Assembly (NCBI GenBank): GCA_964023205.1
Contig: OZ026837.1
Location: 15,291,479-15,355,478 of the forward strand
Direction: 5' to 3'
Length of the DNA stretch: 64,000 bases
Source: Lutraria lutraria
Lineage: Eukaryota; Mollusca; Bivalvia; Venerida; Mactridae
Part shown: positions 60,861 through 64,000 of the stretch, in pieces
How the letters are laid out: each line of letters opens with the position of its first letter
How positions within the stretch are numbered: the first letter of the stretch is position 1
The notes under the pieces: generated by a model
The model's database searches: none
What the model was told of the DNA's origin: nothing
Seen by the model: the letters and a program-made list of their open reading frames with translations, nothing else
Translations under genes and position numbers: made by a program

Positions 60861-62009
60861 CACAAACTAAAAAATAAAGGCGTATGTGCGACTCTACAAA
60901 GAGAATCGCTATACACCAGATCATAAACTGATGACCATAACATAATTCTAACACCTTTTATACTACTGTGCTAATGCTTGAAAACAACTTTTGAATATGT
61001 ATATTTTATACTAAAGGTATGTCTAATAAATCTATTTTAGCATTTACTGTAATGTATTTTCATGAGCTGGTTGATGGTAAATTGTACTTAGTGCCTTTTT
61101 ATTCGAGTAACAAAATACTTAACAATTTAATAGATATATACCAAAAATTAAAAACACGCTTTAATTTACGTCCATATTGTAATATTTGTGCCCCCCGGGG
61201 ATTAACGCAATCCAAACGGTATAACTGTTTCACACCTTCATATGACTAACATAACACACATTTTATATAAGGTGAATTAACTCTGGACATAAGATAATAA
61301 TTATTTATCTAAATGTTTTATGTTGCACAATTTGTCTGTTTAAGTCACAACTGGTTTTTGCTGCATTTTTTAAAAGAATTATTACTTTAAACAATGTGTA
61401 TTCAATTACTAAAGCACTCGCAATCAGGAGAATGTCGATATTTACTTACTTGTTGACAAATCACTTTGATTTATTCTATATATTCATTGTATACTTAAAA
61501 AAAATGTATCCAGTGTACAGTTATACCTATTTTATACACATTACAAGTTAAAAGAATTTAAAGGATATTCAAGACATTAAAATAATCTGCAATATGGATG
61601 GAAGGATACAAACATTCATGCAGTCAGAATCATACAACGTAATGATTTGAAGTAATATTCAATGAAATAACATCTTCAATGTTGATTTAAATTTCTTAAA
61701 TATCTGAAAAAAGGAAAGTGTTAAAAAGGTAAATAAAGACTGAACACAATGACTTCAACACATTGATTATATATCAACACAACTACAAGCAATGTCAAAG
61801 CATTGATGTTCTTATAAAAAACAGAGCAGGTAGATGATAGCATCTACGCAGATACGAAAATTAAAATATATTTATGTGGATCAAGTATTTTACAACAGTC
61901 AAAGGCATCATAATGAAATCTGTAAAATAAGATAATACACTAACAAACACTACACAATATGCATTAACATGTATTATAAATAAAAGTCATTTATATAATA
62001 ACATTCATA
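60861..62009. other. Unique AT-rich DNA
   Basis: No supported gene. The frame 61019-61249 has no recognisable motif. Confidence 0.45.
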
Positions 62010-62190
62010 TTTCTGAGTTCAAAGTAACGTCTGTATGTTCATATTTCAGAGCTTATACTCACGTCTGTACGTTTATATTTCTGACTGTGTGTTCAGATTT
62101 CTAAGTAAATACTTTCGTCTTTGTGTTAATTTTTTAGTTTAAACTTATGTATGTTCATATGTCAGAGTTAAATCTTAATCTTCATATTTC
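62010..62190 (+). repeat. Degenerate tandem repeat, about 34 bp
   Basis: Successive segments begin with 'tatttctgag', 'tatttcagag', 'tatttctga', 'gatttctaag' and 'tatgtcagag', and most end with 'tctgta(t/c)gttca'-like sequence. About six decayed units with variable spacing. Confidence 0.55.
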
Positions 62191-63531
62191 TGAGTCGCCC
62201 AGAGGGGGCAAAGTGACAATGAATATGATGGTTAGTTTTATTTCAGGATTCAGGGGTGGTGGGAAAAAGTGGCCATGAGGGTAAAAATTGCCAAGAGTGT
62301 ATGATTTAATTATATCTGAAGACATTTTTAGTAGAAAAAGTGACCAAGGGTGTAACACAATTTACCAAAAAAGGATCAAAACTTTTTAAGTAAAATGAAT
62401 CTAAACTAAATAATATATTTTTCCATAATATATTAATCCTATAAATCAAGTATATCAACTGTTATTGTGCAGAAATGAACAGACACTGCAATATCATAAT
62501 ATATATCACACAGACACTTTGGGCATACAGAAACAGAACAGGACAGATACTTTATTAAGACTTAAGCATTACAGCCCGTCGTCATATAAATATAAACACA
62601 CACTTACATGCGTGAACTATAGGCAACATTTTACAAACATTGAAAATAACATAAAATGTAACATCATTCACAAAAAAGTGTTTTAGTATAGTTTCATTGT
62701 TGAGATTATTTGAATTTTGTACCGATTTATTTCATGAAGAAGACTGTCTGGGCTCTTCAGCAGATAGAGACTGACCTACTTTTATTAAGAGTACGATGGT
62801 AAAAACGGGCAAACACTATTATTTAATAACATTTAGATATTTACAGGTGTGCTTTAAGTGATTTCATGAATATTTAATCTTCAAATGCATTCCATATTTA
62901 GATGATTACACTCTCAAATTGACAGTAATTACGCACTATCCCTGCGGTGACACGTTTGAATACATGATTTAATTTTCATTCTTCGTCCTTAATTGTGATA
63001 GGAAATGATCGTAGCGGTTTATTCAGCCATATCTCATTAACATTGTAATCTTTACTTCCTACACTTAGCGTATTTCGCGGACAATTGAAAATAAAATCAG
63101 CGTTGATGTCCGGCGTGGAATATTAATTATCATAGCCATGGAAAACTGGTATGTTTAGGTCATGGTTTACACCATTCATCATGGGTAACACGTTTACTAA
63201 TCGAGTGACGCTATGCTCATCTAAAATACGTAGTAAATTCAAATGAAATTCTGGTCATCTACAATTTCAAAACAACGTTTTTTTTGGGAGCTGAACGATA
63301 TAGTTCAACTTTCCATAGCCGCAAATCGCTCGACGCGCATGAATTTTGATGCGAACCAAAGTACTCGTACTACGATTTTCTGCATCCGCGAGCAATTGTT
63401 AAACTAGTTCCTGTTCCATGTTGCTTTGCAAGTCTATGTAAGGTTAGTTTCCATGAGTACTTACAGTGCTTTGATTATAGAATCGGATGTATTCGGTATC
63501 CTAAAAAATACAGTAATCAATTCTATTGAAT
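62191..63531. other. Unique AT-rich DNA
   Basis: No gene or repeat supported. Confidence 0.5.
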
Positions 63532-63741
63532 TACTGTGGAATCATTGATTTTCGTTTGGGATTTAATTTCGTGGATTTCGTGGGTCACCTCATCCACGAA
63601 ATCGAATCCGTACGATTTTAAATACAGAGATAAGGCATTTTTTTTCAAAAATCAAAATCCGCGATTTTATGTCCCCACGAAATAGCCATTTAAATTAATA
63701 CCACGAAAATTGAGCCGAACGAAAATAAATGAAAATACAGT
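63532..63741 (-). mobile_element. MITE, family 'TACTGTGGAATCATT', copy 2
   Basis: Starts TACTGTGGAATCATTGATTT and ends 'gaaaataaatgaaaatacagta'. The interior blocks (tccccacgaaatagcc; atttcgtggatttcgtggg) match copy 1 at 5950-6159 in the opposite orientation. Lengths are the same to within a few bases. Confidence 0.75.
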
Positions 63742-64000
63742 ATATCTTCATTTCATAATTCAAGCATTAATTTAAATCCAATGTGCTTGTAAATGTCTAC
63801 ATAATTCGTCTCATTCCGCATATTTCTTTAACTGGTTCCGATAGACGAATGAAAAAGTTAACAGCCAGTCTCGGATTTCTCCTGTAAATATACATTATTC
63901 ATTTATAAGTTCATTTATGTGACTCGTCCAGCACGTTGTCTTAATTTCAAATTATTCCAGATTAAACATAAATGTGCGTACATAACTATCTCAACAATTT
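63742..64000. other. Window end, unique DNA
   Basis: Nothing recognised. Confidence 0.5.

Overview
This is a non-coding, repeat-rich stretch of a eukaryotic nuclear genome. It is AT-rich, has no dense run of genes, and its open reading frames are nearly all under 110 codons. It carries tRNA-derived SINEs, small inverted-repeat DNA transposons, fragments of non-LTR retrotransposon reverse transcriptase, and several tandem arrays. The set of SINEs and transposon ends suggests an invertebrate, most likely a mollusc and perhaps a bivalve; that is an inference. I found no complete host gene, no functional tRNA or rRNA, no CRISPR and no operon.

Layout. 1-18 kb is mostly unique AT-rich DNA. It contains scattered MITE-like elements (3.26, 5.95, 12.35, 15.80 and 16.09 kb), an (AAAT)n run, a 49-bp minisatellite at 9.2 kb, a 3 x 32-bp repeat at 15.0 kb, one SINE at 13.9 kb and two reverse-transcriptase remnants (12.9 and 16.4 kb). 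18-39.5 kb is a mosaic of large inverted duplications. Arm A (about 18.09-24.2 kb) is repeated in reverse as arm B (about 28.95-34.45 kb) and partly again as copy C (34.49-35.85 kb). A second inverted pair (26.99-28.26 and 37.40-38.74 kb) and a nested palindrome (36.19-39.50 kb) overlap it. Exon-like fragments inside these arms look like remains of duplicated but decayed coding sequence.

39.5-56 kb returns to unique DNA. It holds five SINE copies, more MITEs, an inverted repeat with a near-perfect hairpin at 46.3 kb and a third reverse-transcriptase remnant at 53.5 kb. 56.5-58.25 kb is the most striking structure: a palindromic element whose two arms are tandem repeats (a 187-bp monomer capped by 38-bp AGC-rich subrepeats), organised like a Foldback transposon. 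It is followed by a pogo/Tigger-type MITE at 58.5 kb and a 27-copy satellite of mixed 37- and 40-bp units at 59.8-60.9 kb.

No set of genes here works together as a pathway. What the window records is a history of transposition, inverted duplication and tandem amplification, and some nesting gives relative ages. For example, one SINE with a target-site duplication sits inside an older duplicated arm, and one repeat is present in arm A but missing from arm B. Boundaries of the large duplications were found by eye and may be off by tens of bases.
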